Shown: positions 1 through 12,159 of the stretch, in pieces | Layout of the letters: each line of letters starts with the position of its first letter | How positions within the stretch are numbered: position 1 is the stretch's first letter | Assembly: GCF_003368295.1 (NCBI RefSeq) | Contig: NW_020524488.1 | Location: 1,037,350 to 1,101,349 of the forward strand | DNA: 64,000 nt | Origin: Carassius auratus | Lineage: Eukaryota; Chordata; Actinopteri; Cypriniformes; Cyprinidae | Direction: 5' to 3' | Position numbers and translations under genes: made by a program | Notes under the pieces: model-generated | Databases searched by the model: none | Told to the model about the DNA's origin: nothing | The model's input: the letters and a program-made list of their open reading frames with translations, nothing else

Positions 1-647
1 CCACAAACTGATCATCTCCATGGCATGCCGAATTGAGGCAGTAAATAAATCAAAGGTTGCCCCTACCAAGTATTGAGTACATGTACAGTAAATGAACATA
101 CTTTCCAGAAGGCCAACAATTCACTAAAAATGATTCTTAAGTATTCTAATTGGTTGAGATAGTGAATTGGTGGGGTTTTGTTAAATGTGATGAAAAAATT
201 ATCACAATTAAAATACCATTAATCGTTGTCACAGTGTAATTTTCACGCTGCTCCAGTGTGATTATTTGTTTGTCAAGTAAAAGTAATGCAAATGTATTTT
301 CCTGTTTTAAGTTTGACACTTGGATTTTTTTTTCCCAGATAATAATTTTTTTTAACATGATTTTGACAATACTGATTTTGCCTTAGTATTGGTCTACAGT
401 GACTTTTTACTGAAAACAAAAACAAAAACAACAACCTTTCCGATGTTCAGAGATTGTCCTCATAGTTTTTTATTTATTTTCCAGGATATAATGGGAAATG
501 AGAAGTAAGAACTGCATTCATCATTCAAGTGCTCCCCGGATAGAATATGCTGGAGGATATGACTTAATATTTTTTCAACTATATTACAACATAATCCAAT
601 GTTCAATATTGAGGGGAAATGCTTTATGTTTATCTATTTTAATGAAT
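1..647. other. AT-rich DNA, no gene seen
   Basis: Only short, stop-rich open frames occur here and none resembles a known protein. A short A-rich CAAAAA-type run lies near 413-435. Confidence 0.6.
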
Positions 648-848
648 TTAAAAGGATACTTTACCCAAATATTTAGTCACCATTTAGTCGCATACCCATG
701 TTGTTCAAAATCTGCATGATTTTCTTTACTTTAAAAATGTTCATTCTCATTTAAATATCTTTGTTTGTGTTTCTTGAAAGAAAGAAAGTCCTGCCACATA
801 GGAATGACAACAGAGTGAGAAGATATGACATAGTTTTCACTTTTAAAC
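648..848. repeat. MITE-like relic
   Basis: The block starts with 'aaaggatactttaccc' and continues with 'catgttgttcaaaatctgcatg', then '...gaaagaaagaaagtcctg' and 'aggaatgacaacagagtgag'. This is the degraded word order of a very common cyprinid palindromic MITE, whose usual forms are '...gttcacccaaa...catgttgttccaaacctgcatgactttctt'. The family is judged from memory of cyprinid repeats. The edges are approximate. Confidence 0.5.
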
Positions 849-1333
849 CTGATTCACTCTGACAACATCACACATTGGAAACTCTGGTCGAAAAAAAGAA
901 ATCACTCTCCAACTACAGTCAATATACACCTCTAATCTGGCAACAGGGTAATTGTCTCCCCTGAATTTTTTTAAGGATCTTTCCCACTGTCAATAAAATG
1001 CTTTAGTGCTTATCCAAAAAGAACATGTTTTTGTACAAGGAACCAGAATGCAATGGGCAAATGTGTCCACCCTTTTATAGATATCTGTGGTAATCCTGCA
1101 GGTATGGAGATAGAAGGGAGTTATCAGCTCACTGCACAGATCCCAGATGTGTCAAACACTGACATGCAGGAAAAAGCTGATAACTGACTGCCACCATGAA
1201 ACTATTCCCTGGTGAAACTATTGCTGGAATAGCAATGATAAGTTTTCAGCTATTTCGCAGCATAAAATAAAGCAGGAATTGAATTTTAATTGTTAGAAAA
1301 GTGCACATAACAGTTCAATTTGAACAATAATTA
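849..1333. other. No gene or clear repeat seen
   Basis: Ordinary AT-rich sequence. No long open frame, RNA gene or tandem repeat is visible. Confidence 0.5.
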
Positions 1334-2013
1334 AAGGTATAATTCACCCATAATTTGAAAATATGCTGGAAATGTTCTCACCCTCAGGAGTTTAGATGAG
1401 GTAGTTTAGATGAGTTTTAGATGCTTTTTTATCAGAACAGATTTAAAAAATGAATGTAGCACTGCATCACTTGCTCACAATTGGATTCTCTGCAGTCAAT
1501 GGGTGAGTTAAAACTGCTGATAAAAACATCAAAATAATCCACAAGTAATACAACTGACTCTAGTCCATCATGTATAAACCATAAATCCTCTATCCATAAT
1601 AGTGCTTTCTCTAGTAAAAATGCTGTCTGCTAATCAAAAATGTTGAAATATGCACAGATCAAGCACATCCAAAATCATTCTAAAGAAATATGTTGGTGAT
1701 GTGAGAGGACAACAGGGAATGGACTTTTCACTGGAGAAAGTGTTATTATGAATTATGAACTAAATTTAAATAGATTTGTTTTGCCTTTACTTAATGAGGC
1801 ATTAAATGATGGACTGGAGTCATTTAAATAACTTGTGGATTATTTTGTTTTTATCAGCTGTTTGGACTCTTATTCTGATGGCACACATTGACTGCAGTGG
1901 ATCCACTAAGTTTCACTAAGCCTGTTTCAATAAAGAAACAAACTAATCTACATCTTGGATGGTCTGAATGGAAGTAAATGTTCAGCAGTTTTTCATTTTT
2001 GGGCGAAGTACTG
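1334..2013. repeat. Imperfect palindromic (foldback) MITE, about 680 bp
   Basis: The left part contains 'gctgataaaaacatcaaaat', then 'aatccacaagtaat' and 'gtccatcatg'. The right part contains the reverse complement in mirrored order: 'gatggactggagtc', 'aacttgtggattattttg' and 'tttttatcagctg'. The outer edges are 'aaggtataattcaccc' on the left and 'tttttgggcgaagta' on the right, a degraded inverted pair. The whole block can fold into a long hairpin. There is no coding capacity, so it would be non-autonomous. The superfamily is uncertain. Confidence 0.65.
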
Positions 2014-2884
2014 TATTATAACTAATTTATTTGTAAGGTCTCTTTGTTCCGGATTGATTGATAGATGCCCTCCAGTGTTGACTAACCTCACATGCTTTAA
2101 AAACTTTCAAGCACCTTGGGAATAACATGAACAAACTGCTTTCTTTTCCATGAATGTTCGATTCCAATCATAATTTATTGCAATAATTCTAATCATGTCC
2201 CAAGCTTTCATCTACAATCTACATCTACAAATAATATTAGCATAAATTAGCCTACAGGAAAGCAGTTCTCTTAAAATCCAACTGGCCAGGAACCACACAG
2301 AAGAGGGCCTTTCTCTCAGAGAAATATTAATTCTTAATTCTCATTACAGATAATTAATTCATGTATTTTTACCCCATGCATAATTATTTATTACCATTTG
2401 AATGAATAAAATATCTCCAGTACTCAAGTGTCTGATATTAGCAGTGATTACACAGGGCAGTGAAATATGAAAAATAAGACCCGCTGAATGGAAATTGATG
2501 TGCCCTTGAAATGTATAATTGCTCATTAATTTAACTTTTCAGGTATAAAAAGTACTGTTGATGGACACATAATTTTAATATTTATTCAAATAATGAAATT
2601 TATCTCTAAATTAAAATTATTTGTTCCAAAACGAATTTGACCGATGGCCATTGTCCTTATCTACATTTCATTTTGTCCATCCTCAAATATGAATATTTCA
2701 GCAAAATATTTCTCTTCGATAGGCACAGAGAGAGAATAAGCGATAGAGCATAACAGCTTGATGTCAGACCTCGTCAGCTACATACTGACTTGCAACAATA
2801 TGCAACATTAAGTCCATTCATGTTGACTCAAATCCAATGCTTCAGGAATTGAGGTGATTTGCTTTTTATACTAGGCACTTTGTC
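2014..2884. other. No gene seen
   Basis: AT-rich sequence with several 'taattaatt'-like words. No open frame of interest and no repeat I recognise. Confidence 0.5.
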
Positions 2885-2947
2885 CCTTTTCTTTTCTTTT
2901 CTTTTCTTTTCTTTTCTTTTCTTTTCTTTTCTTTTCTTTTCTTTTCT
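2885..2947. repeat. (CTTTT)n microsatellite
   Basis: About 12 uninterrupted copies of CTTTT. Confidence 0.97.
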
Positions 2948-5900
2948 TCTCATTCTACCTTTGTCCAGCTCATTTGGTAGCCTATTCTCAGTTGATTCAC
3001 TTACATACTGCTTAGCATCATACGTTAAAACTAATTAACCAGTGATTCTGAACTGTACACTGAACTATGTGCTATTTCAACAAATACGTTTGCTAATTGG
3101 GTGGCATAATAAAGATTACTGCAATGCTAAAATGACTCCAGGAGGCACCTCAGGTTGCCTTTGAATGTCTATCATGTGGTTTACATGAATCCCAATCACA
3201 TTTCTTCACAGAAACAGTACATAATTAAACCTGATCTATGGCTTGTATCTCACATTATATCGTGCCTGAGAAACCAACTCTTTGTTGATCTTTTACAAAC
3301 AGCATTCATCATTTTACAAGAATGCCATTTATTGTGGTGCTCAGTAAATCAATAGTCATTTTCTTCAAGCTAAAAAGACAAGGTCAGCTTCACCCTGAAC
3401 TATATCCAAGGATACAGAACAAAGATGAACCACTGTACAATAAATAAATATGCTGAAGAACATAAATGCAGTGAAATCCTCTTTTTCTTTCCTTTATGTT
3501 ATACAGTGTTTCAGTGTTTCTTTAATGTATTAGGTATCTTGAATTAACAATGAACAGCAATTTACAGCATTTATCAATTTATGATAATTTATACATATAC
3601 TGTGCATGATACATTTAAGTATTTTACCCTGAACCACAGTCATAACCATAACCTTAATAAGTACATCAATCAATACACTCATACTATAAACTTATAATTA
3701 AACTGTTACACAGACAACTTAAATTAAAGTGTAACTGTATATTGTAATAGATTTAAATACAGCTGATGTTAATTTTTTCAACTGAAAATAGTAATGGATG
3801 AATTTACATGAAATTGTTAATGAATTGCACCTCTCATAATCAAAGGGTATGTATGATGTGGATTTTACATAAAGTATAACACTTATAAATGTGTTGGTTT
3901 AGTTGCATATTTGTCTATTTATTCTTGGTTATTTGACTTGATATTCCAACTTTTTAAGCTTTATAAGTAGCTGATCCACTTTACTTCCTTTCTTCCTTCC
4001 TGCAATCTGTGTGACCTTTATGCATGAGCTCAAATGCTCTAAGGTTTTATCAAGCAACGGACGATCCTTTCCGTCTCCGATAAGGGGTGGATTACCACTG
4101 AGCAATTTCCTGGCTTTTCTTGAGTCTCAGACGGAACGAACCCAGTTCTCTCCAAAATCCCTTAAGCAGAGGTTTTCTCGTCGACCTCACTACCTCAATG
4201 AATAATCAAAGGATAGCATTCAGCACAAATTTCTACTATATGAAACAAGATCATTTATGAATCAGCCTGAAATCTTGCTATATTGTGTGTGTATGATGGG
4301 AAGGAATTGGGTATATATAATGTGTGTGAGTCCTTAAAAATTCATAACGAGATTAAGGTTTCACACTTCCGATAGGCCGAACGAATCAAAGAGAATTCTC
4401 AGAATGGGCTCTGCTGCTTATCTACCCCATTATCGAGATTTTTGTTGGCTTGAAGAAGTATAGAATAGGCTACCAATAGAAGAACACTGAATGTACATTC
4501 AATTTCATTTGCAATCCAGAAATAATTAAAGTTGATCTGTGCAGCTGGAGTAAAGGGCAGGAGAGTAAAGAGGAAATAAATCTCTTATTAGACCCTATGT
4601 GATTTGTCCTCTGTACTGTATATCAGAATCAGAAAAAATTTAAAACATTAACTTCCCCTTTCCTTTTCTTACCATAAAAATTTCTGCAGATAATTTCTAA
4701 AAAAAAAAAAAAAACTTGAATTGCTGTAGTTATAAAAGCTTCACCTGCCAAGAGTGTCAAAAAAAAAAAAAAAAACATCTTACTAGAATGGACCTGAATG
4801 AAAATTATTTAATTTTTTCTTGTTAAATTGGTTATATTATATTGTCAGTGACAGCTTTTCATTTAGAAGAATATATAACATGTCAGTTATCTTTTGCTGC
4901 TAAAGGGCATTTCAAGCACACCAAGTCGTGAAGCCCTTCATAAGGACAATGTAAATGCAATTCTTATTGCCCCATTCTAAATAAATAAATACTTACATAT
5001 ATAAAATCTGTGAACTGATTCATTTGAGACTTATAAATAAATTAAATGGCTATGCATTTAATTTTAATGTGACCTTTCGATGTTATAGAAAGGTGTTATT
5101 GGAAAGTTGCATCTAATAACCTTACCTGCATCTCAGCAACATTATAATCAAAACACATGATTGGACTGTATATCTTTTCAATTTGAGTTTAAAGTTCCAC
5201 CACAGTGCTCCGTATTTCTTTGTAACCAAGGGCCCTGTTTAGATATTGTACAGAGATGTGGCTTTGTAGTTTTTAGATTTTTTGATGGGGTCAGTTCAGT
5301 CAGAATGACACAAATCAAATGTAATACAAAAATAATGCATTTCAAAATGAAAAATCAGCTTCAGAGTTTGAATCCTAGCTTGGCACTCAACCAAACCACC
5401 CAGTTTGTTAGCCTCAGAGATGATGGGGAAGGGATTGAACAAAAGACTCATAGCAGATGTTTTATGAGAAAAGGATTATAAACCCCAGTTTCCCAGTACC
5501 ATGCCAGGCAGAGATGCTTCTCCTGGTTTGACCCAGCAAATTCCTGAACTTCTCATTCATATGACAACAGAGAACTTCAAAAACAAACAAAAACATTTAA
5601 TAGTTAAACAATTACAGCATTTCTTGTGAATGATCAAATGACTGTCCTTAGTCGAATCTGCACTGTTTTCCCATAAAGGGCAGATTTGAGTCTCTGTGAT
5701 GAGCAAGCCATTGGCATGAGAAAGGTAAATTGTAGTTCTCATTAAATGTAATGACAGGTCGATCAAGACTGGACAAATGAATCACTGAATTCAAAAGGCC
5801 TTGCATAATTTGCTTTTCATAGCCCTTAATTTTTTTTTCTTCTCCAACATTATCATTTTTATTCTCAAATGTCCAAATATAGTAGGTTTTTACATATCAC

Positions 5901-6530
5901 ACTTATAATTAACCAGAACAGAAGGTTATAAAACAGCACACTGTGCACTGTATGGACAAAAGTACTGGAATACTTGACACTAGTTTAAAACATTTCAATT
6001 TAATAATTTAGATGTGTTCCAATACTTATATTTTGTAACGTTTATGTTTATAAGCATGTACTGTACCATATATACCACTTATGTAGTTAATTATCTCTTT
6101 GTTATACAAAATCATAGTAAAATAATAAAATTTACTTTTTAAGTGTATTTCCTTCTGACAAATGTAGTGACAAAATCATCACTGGCACAAGACAATCCTT
6201 TGAAAGAAAGTTTCTATGTTCATTGCAGGTTTGCAGCACAAATGGTTTACAAATTTAAGTAATTGTCTGTGGGTATTTTCTGTGCATGCAGTGGAGATGT
6301 TGATTAATTGGGCTTATGGCTAAAGCTGACAATAAGCCTTAAGGTCCTCTGGGCCAATTTTGTCATTTGCTTTTACTGACAACCAAGGTTATTGTAAAGC
6401 TTGGGGCAATTAATTGATCTTCATCATCATCATCATTATCATGCATATTCTGTACCACATTTCCATTGAAACTGTCTGCCTGTTGTGACTTGTCTGCAAA
6501 AATGTAGGCAAAATCAGACAAAATCAGACT
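2948..6530. other. AT-rich non-coding stretch
   Basis: No convincing gene. Open frames are under 110 codons, overlap no known family and lack splice context. Notable sub-parts: poly(A) runs near 4700 and 4760; a less AT-rich patch at 4040-4200 with several CpGs that I cannot identify; a block at 6285-6415 rich in 'ttaattgggc'/'caattaattgatc' homeodomain-like words that could be a conserved non-coding element; and a short (ATC)n tract at 6420-6440. Confidence 0.5.
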
Positions 6531-6722
6531 TTTTTAGTAACATTAATTTTTGATTACTTTTTCATTTACAACTAAACATATTTTCAAATAAGTAACGCAA
6601 GTTACTTTGTTTTTCCATTCAATCACTGACACCTCTCATTGTCCCCGTCTTGAGAGACTTTTTATGGAGTAACACAATATTGGAATGCATTACTTTTTAA
6701 AGTAACCTCCAGCCAACACTGG
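6531..6722. repeat. Degraded interspersed repeat ('agtaac...agccaacactgg' type)
   Basis: The block reads 'agtaacattaa ... aagtaacgcaagttacttt ... gagtaacacaatattgg...cattactttttaaagtaacctccagccaacactgg'. The repeated 'agtaac/gttact' words and the 'ccaacactgg' end match a common teleost non-autonomous DNA-transposon type as I remember it. No coding sequence is present. Confidence 0.45.
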
Positions 6723-7132
6723 TAGACTATGTGTAGACAGTAGCCAACACAGTGATCTCAAAATGCCAAGTAGCAGCAAACTCTCAATCAGTAGCATAAT
6801 TTAGCACTATGCTCTGTTTGGCTGCATCCCGGCACTAGAACGACATGCAATAACTTTCTGGAAAAATAACCATTTTGCCCTCTTGTGTTTCATTGACATT
6901 AAATTTCAGTGCTTCCAGAGGGAGAAATAAACATACTGATGTTTTAGTCAGGCAATGAAGAATTCACAAAACACAGCAACACAGTGGCAGATCCCAGTGC
7001 AATTTCCTGAAAGGTTTTATGGAAAATTAGATTCAAACTTGTTTTTTTTTCATACTGATACCACAGGAGGTAAATACATCAAGCAGCCACTAATTATCAG
7101 AATTTAAACACATGGTCATTTTTTTAAAGTGG
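6723..7132. other. No gene seen
   Basis: Unremarkable AT-rich sequence. Confidence 0.5.
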
Positions 7133-7707
7133 TACTGTACACTATGTACTTGGCCAAAGTATGTGGACACCCACTGAAAATTAACAGGTTTGGCTAATTG
7201 GTTATTTCAGTGGTAGACATTACTAAAGGGAGCAATAATTTTTTTTATTAATAAATAAATAAATGTAAAATAATAATAATAATAATAATCAAGCCATCAG
7301 GCATATCATTTCCCATATTCAATAATTTATAGACTAATGTGGCATATGACAGACCTCAGTGGCTTTCAACACAACACCTCATCAATAATAAGAAATCAGT
7401 TTAGTGAGTCTTGTGTAACAGAACCAGCCTCACAAAGCTCAGACCTGAACACTACTGAACATGGATGATTCGGAGCACAACTTGGAGCTAAACCTATCAC
7501 CCAGCATCATTGCGTGATGTCAGGGACCTTGTATCTTACCTGGGGAAAATCCCTGTATCTGTCTTCCAACATCTAGTGGAAAGCCTTCCCAGTAGAGTAG
7601 AAGTTGTTATGGCAGGAAAAGAAGAACCAGCTCATGAAAACCCATGGTTTTCAAAATTAAATGTTCAAGAAGCACATTCAAGGGTCCACATATTTTTGTA
7701 TTGTATG
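7133..7707 (+). mobile_element. Decayed Tc1/mariner-like element
   Basis: The left edge reads 'cactatgtacttggccaaag' followed by 'tatgtggacaccc'. The right edge reads 'gggtccacatatttttgtat'. Together they form the inverted 'tggccaaaagtatgtggacac' terminus of a fish Tc1-like family, with the right copy eroded. At 7510-7752 the plus strand still encodes VFQHLVESLPSRVEVVMAGK, the C-terminal end of a Tc1-type transposase (typically '...MFQHLVESLPRRVEAVI'). Most of the transposase, including the DDE residues, is absent, so this is an internally deleted relic. A (AATA)n/(AAT)n tract at about 7245-7290 lies inside it. Family by recall, not by search. Confidence 0.65.
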
Positions 7708-8080
7708 AGGTTTAGCAGTAATGTAAAATTGTATTTTATTCATCCAGGCTGAGACCGAATTCGGATTTCATATTTGATCCTTACATAAAAATAAAAAAAA
7801 GTATTCGTCACCTGATGGTCACGGGGTTTCAGGGTCACAGAATCTACTGCTGCCAGTGAACCAAAGAAGCAACTTTACGACCTTTTGCAGCTCATTGTAG
7901 TATGTTCTGATTGCTATTTTATTGGTCTTATGAGTTCTAAAGAAGTATGGAATTTTTTTCTAGTTCAATACAGCTAAGGTTTTTCAGACTTACTGAAGCC
8001 AAGAATGCCATTTACATTTTGTGGAAAAAAAGATAATGATAAACAACAACAATAATTATTATTTATATAAATATACTGTA
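7708..8080. other. No gene seen
   Basis: AT-rich sequence leading into a TA microsatellite. Confidence 0.5.
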
Positions 8081-8164
8081 TATTTATATATATATATATA
8101 TATATATATTATTTGCTGTTATTATTTATTAATACTGTATATCGTTTCTTTACATACTACTAAA

Positions 8165-8244
<80 letters not shown>
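8081..8244. repeat. (TA)n microsatellites
   Basis: There is a shorter TA tract at about 8081-8110 and a long, nearly pure tract at about 8166-8244. The second abuts the 3' terminus of the interrupted L2-like LINE. The long open frame here is only translated TA repeat. Confidence 0.95.
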
Positions 8245-8247
<3 letters not shown>

Positions 8248-8376
8248 CATTTTCATTTTACATTTATTCATTTATCAGACGCTTTTATCCAAAGTGACTT
8301 ACAGATGAAGAGAGTGGAAGCAATCAAAAACAACAAAAAGAGCAATGATATAGTGCTATAGTGCTATAACAAGTCT
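8245..8376 (-). mobile_element. 3' end of L2-like LINE, cut off from its body by a 13-kb insertion
   Basis: Read on the minus strand, this ends with 'ctgtaagtcactttggataa', then 'aagcgtctgataaatg' and 'aataaatgtaaaatg'. That is the diagnostic 3' tail of fish L2-like LINEs, and close relatives occur at 26130-26180, 31380-31410 and 61410-61460 in this window. The rest of this LINE copy lies on the same strand at 21435-22842, directly after the second copy of the 7-bp target duplication. The two parts are one LINE split by the large inverted-repeat element. Together they give a 3' UTR of about 350 bp, close to the roughly 270 bp in the copy at 25-26 kb. Confidence 0.85.
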
Positions 8377-8383
8377 CAGGTTA
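8377..8383. repeat. Target-site duplication CAGGTTA, left copy
   Basis: CAGGTTA precedes the first base of the left terminal inverted repeat. The same 7 bases follow the last base of the right one at 21428-21434. Confidence 0.8.
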
Positions 8384-8439
8384 CAACCTGGTCTCACAGA
8401 ATTCCGTGAAATGTCCACGGGTCCTTAACTCAAAATCCG

Positions 8440-9300
8440 TGAAGCCATCACGGAATTGCCCCAAATTCCGTGACCCGGCCACGGATATTTCTCCAACGCA
8501 AGTCAATGACACTGACCTCCCGTGGTCCACACACGGATACCCGTTTCAATGACGGAGTACAGAACTCGCTGAACGGACGTGCTTTCTCATTTGGAAACGC
8601 AACATTTGAAGTATTTGTTTCTTTTCCAATATCAAATGCCATAATGACATTAACCAGACAGCTGTTGTAGTTATTGCATTGTCCTGTCATCATAAAAATT
8701 ACGTTTGTTTCAGTTACAAAAGTCCCGTGATGGCACGGACCTCCACAACCTGACCTCACTCACTTGTTTAGGAACTTACAAGCTTTTCGTCGACACTGTT
8801 GCAATGGCATGTAATTAACTTGGCATTTTTTCTCGTCCTGTCATCATAAAATCCAGTTTGATGGCGTTTTACACACATTTTGGCTATAGTCAGAACTAAA
8901 ATCTGTGATAGGAGCACGGAGTGAGTCTGTGCTTAGATCACGGATAACTCTAACGCAAGTCAATGACACTCATCTTCCGTGGTCCGTACACGGATCGTTT
9001 CAGTGATGGAGTACAGACCTCACTCAATGGACGTGCTATCTCATCTGGAAACGCAACATTTGAAGTATTTATTTTTTTCAACACCAAATACCATGACCAA
9101 CCTGACTGTTATTGTAACTATTGCATTGTCCTGCCATCATACAGATTCACTTTGATTCTGTTAGCCTAACTAAAATCTGTGATACGAGCACGGAGTGAGT
9201 CTGTGCTGAGATCACGGATAACTCTAACGCAAGTCAATGACACTCTTCTTCCGTGGTCCACACACGGAAACCCAGTCTCACGGCAGTTCGTGATTTTGTC
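8440..9300 (+). repeat. Subterminal tandem repeats rich in CACGGA/TCCGTG, left arm
   Basis: The phrase 'aacgcaagtcaatgacact' recurs at 8495, 8952 and 9226, each time followed by a 'ccgtggtcc..acacgg' palindromic word. The longer unit also carries 'ggaaacgcaacatttgaagt' (near 8596 and 9047). A phrase 'cacggagtgagtctgtgct' starts two units. The units are irregular (spacings 457 and 274 bp). About twenty CACGG/CCGTG hexamer-like words lie in the outer 900 bp. Such arrays near termini are typical transposase-binding sites, though here that role is inferred. The mirror copy is at 20520-21370. Confidence 0.8.
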
Positions 9301-10159
9301 ACGTAATTTAATCTATTTATTCGTGGCAGGCACACGTTTATTTCCTTATTTTCATGATTGCAGCACGTTTTTTTAAACTAATGCATTTCAACTGGAGGCA
9401 TCTTTCGTGCATCAGCACAATATTTTCTGATTTATTATTATTATTATTATTTAATTTTTCACAGGACAACAGAAGAAACTCACTGAAACTTGAAAAAAAA
9501 AATCGGAGCTTAACTTACTGTACAAAACTGAACAACATACTGTATTGCTGGTGACAAAAACACATTAAAACTTTTTTAGCTGTAAAATGCGCAATGGTTC
9601 TTTTTTTACTTTTTCATTGATTTTTATTTTTTTCATAGGCCTAGATTATTATTTTTTTTTTTTATTACAGAATTCAATATCAAGTCCTTGACACATAACT
9701 GTAACACATTTTTACATTAAGAAACAATTTAGTTTAAATAAAAAGAACAAAAAATATATACACATAAATAAATAAATTATTTATTAGCGATAGGCCTACA
9801 GATTTATTTTTTTTTAATTTATTTTTTATTTTTTTACTTTAGACTCTAAAGTTAAAAGTTTTTATTAAGGCTATTGTAAAGGCTTCTTAAAAATGATGTC
9901 GCTGATGAGCCTCTGATCGCTGTCAGATTCTGTGATATGAATGTCCGCTAATGGGTTTAGAATGAGCCCCGCTCGGCCCGTGTTCTGGCTTACTGTAATA
10001 TTTCACCTGTAATAAGACCGAAATAATATAATTAAAATAAAGAAATGAATGAATACGTGGTAACATCTAAATAAATGTTGATAGATTTAGCGTTATAGTT
10101 TTAAAAATATTAATAAACAGCAAATCAACACAGAAAGACCTAAATAATAATAATACATA

Positions 10160-10360
10160 ATTAATAAACAGCGCCGCCCCTCCCACTACGCGCATCACGC
10201 GCTGTGCGTCAACCCCAAAGCGTCAAAAACTGAAGCGTGGTCAAGCGCCTCTAGCGTCACTGACATGAGATGTTTATCGCTTTGAAATCACGTTCAAGAA
10301 GTCTCATTCAGCACACATCGCGATACTTTCCATCAGTTTGCAAGAGCCGCAGGTTGGGTG
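10160..10360 (+). promoter_or_regulatory. CpG-rich promoter-like block, left arm
   Basis: This is an abrupt GC-rich island in AT-rich DNA. It has a GC-box-like 'gcgccgcccctcccac', repeated 'gcgcatcacgcgctgtgcg' palindromic words and many CpGs. It is followed by 'ATGTTTATCGC...', open for about 29 codons up to a strong splice-donor-like 'TTGG|GTGAGT' at 10357/10358. The arrangement suggests a transcription start firing toward the spacer. The first open segment does not join in frame to the next candidate exon, so it may be 5' UTR. The mirror copy is at 19461-19670. Confidence 0.5.
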
Positions 10361-11017
10361 AGTTATACAGTCTATGGTGAGTAGTAGTAAATATGCTATT
10401 TTAATGCCTGTCCTAAAACGTATTCTGTCTTCTTTATTAATCAGATGAGCGCCTTATGTTTACTCTCTGTATTACATCGGTCATCCGAGGCTGTCTTTGA
10501 GTTTCATTGTGTTTAACTAAATGAGCACAGCTGCTAACTGGTTAAACTCTATCGGTCACGTGACGTGCCACAGACCTGGGATCCGTTTTATATTCATTTC
10601 AGGTTCAAAGATGTAAGTTGTATTTGTAGTAAAATCATGGTAACCATGACACCTACAAAAGTAGGTAAAACCCAGTAAACAAGACATTTACCATGTTTTT
10701 TTTTTTGTTTTTTTACCACAGTAACTGTAGCTTTACTGTAGTATAGTAATAGCACATTAGTCACCAAATTAACTATAGTTGTACCACTGTAATGGTAGTG
10801 TTTTAATGTGCTTTTATATGACATTTCACAGTAATCACATTTACTGTACCATGCTTGTAATACCTTTTTTTTTTTTTTTTTACATTAAAAAACATTTTTC
10901 CCATATTGCAGTTCAATTCATATTGGTTTATATCTTAAATATTTTGCTCACAGATCACTATTAACATTCTGTATATAATTCTGTTTTATTTTCTTTCCCC
11001 TTGTATTAATTTTTTAG

Positions 11018-11117
11018 CTGAAAAGACGTAAAGTAAGCAGTCACCCCAGTGGTGTTTGTGGAGAGGTATTCCTTCAGAAATGGAGAAGACAGAAAGCTGG
11101 TTCTGAAAGTTCTGCAG
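11018..11117 (+). other. Candidate internal exon, left arm (33 codons)
   Basis: Bounded by acceptor 'ttaattttttag' and donor 'CTGCAG|GTTGGT'. Only one frame is open. It gives a basic peptide beginning LKRRKVSSHPSGVCGEVF and ends with one extra base. That phase matches the next acceptor at 12159/12160, giving '...SESSAGLFPDN'. The copy in the right arm (18052-18151) keeps the frame with one V/I change. I recognise no domain. No in-frame start exon was found, so coding status is unproven. Confidence 0.35.
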
Positions 11118-12159
11118 GTTGGTCTGTGATAGTTTGTCCCTTTTATCAAACATTCCTGTTGTTATCATTTGCACAGCATTTTGTTGTTTCTTAAACTATT
11201 GTACAGTCCAAATACCCACACTTGCCATCTTTGCACATTTCCTTTATTTGGCCCAAGTGAGCATGAAGATCACAATGTGTGTCGATCTTAACATGACTAA
11301 GTTCGTTTCAACTTTGTATTTTAAAAGAAACTTCTAAATGTCTTTTCAATAGTCCCTATTAAAGATGACAATTTATTTTGTGGTGCTTCTAATTAAGTGA
11401 TAAAAAGAAGTTACAAATGATGTACAAAATAAATATACTTTTCTGTGCACCAAGAAAACATGCAACACTTTGTTTTACTACTAAATTAGTCTCAATTTCT
11501 AATTATTATAATTAATATTTCACAAACATTGGAAAGTTGCGTGACCTCCTGTGAGATCTCTGCAAAAAGTCTCACATTAATTCCAAAACATGATGCATGA
11601 TGGGATACACTAAGCGTTGTATAGCGCTCCGGAGCAGTATTGGAGAGGTTTAGTGTGTGTTAAGGACACCGTGCTTTGGCATTATTAAGACCGGGGACAG
11701 TCTCATAGTCACGTACACACACTCTCAAGTGAATAAGACCTCAAGTGTGGGTATCTGGAAAGGGGAAAAGTCTTTAAAATGATCCCTAAATACAGTCGCA
11801 CGTCAAAGTCTTAATAATTCACTAATTCAATTTAACACTTGTATGATATTGTACAAGCCCCTGGACAATCTCATCTGACACTATCACAATATTGGAAAAT
11901 CAGTTGCCCCACACAGTCAGAAAGTTTATATTATTCATTGGCTTCTCATTAAATTACTTTAAATAAGCCCCATCAGTTTATGTTCCCACTATACGTGATC
12001 TCCATGACTAGATATTGCTATTAATGACTTGCTTTTAATAATGGATGCATTTAACATTTAATTATACAGCATCTTTGCAGATTATGCTTTCATGGTCTAA
12101 AAAAAACACAGTAATGTTGCATTTAATTACATAATATTTCTATCCTTTCTGTCTTACAG

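Noticed and set aside
2885..2947. CRISPR-like or functional repeat array
   Set aside because: It is a pure CTTTT microsatellite with no spacers, and the DNA is from a vertebrate.
8021..8308. 95-codon plus-strand open frame rich in Tyr/Ile
   Set aside because: It is translation of TA microsatellites. No coding evidence.
8448..8759. 103-codon open frame conserved between both arms (mirror at 21052-21363)
   Set aside because: Conservation follows from near-identity of the arms at DNA level, and the frame covers the CACGGA-type repeats. No domain, start context or splice signals support a protein.
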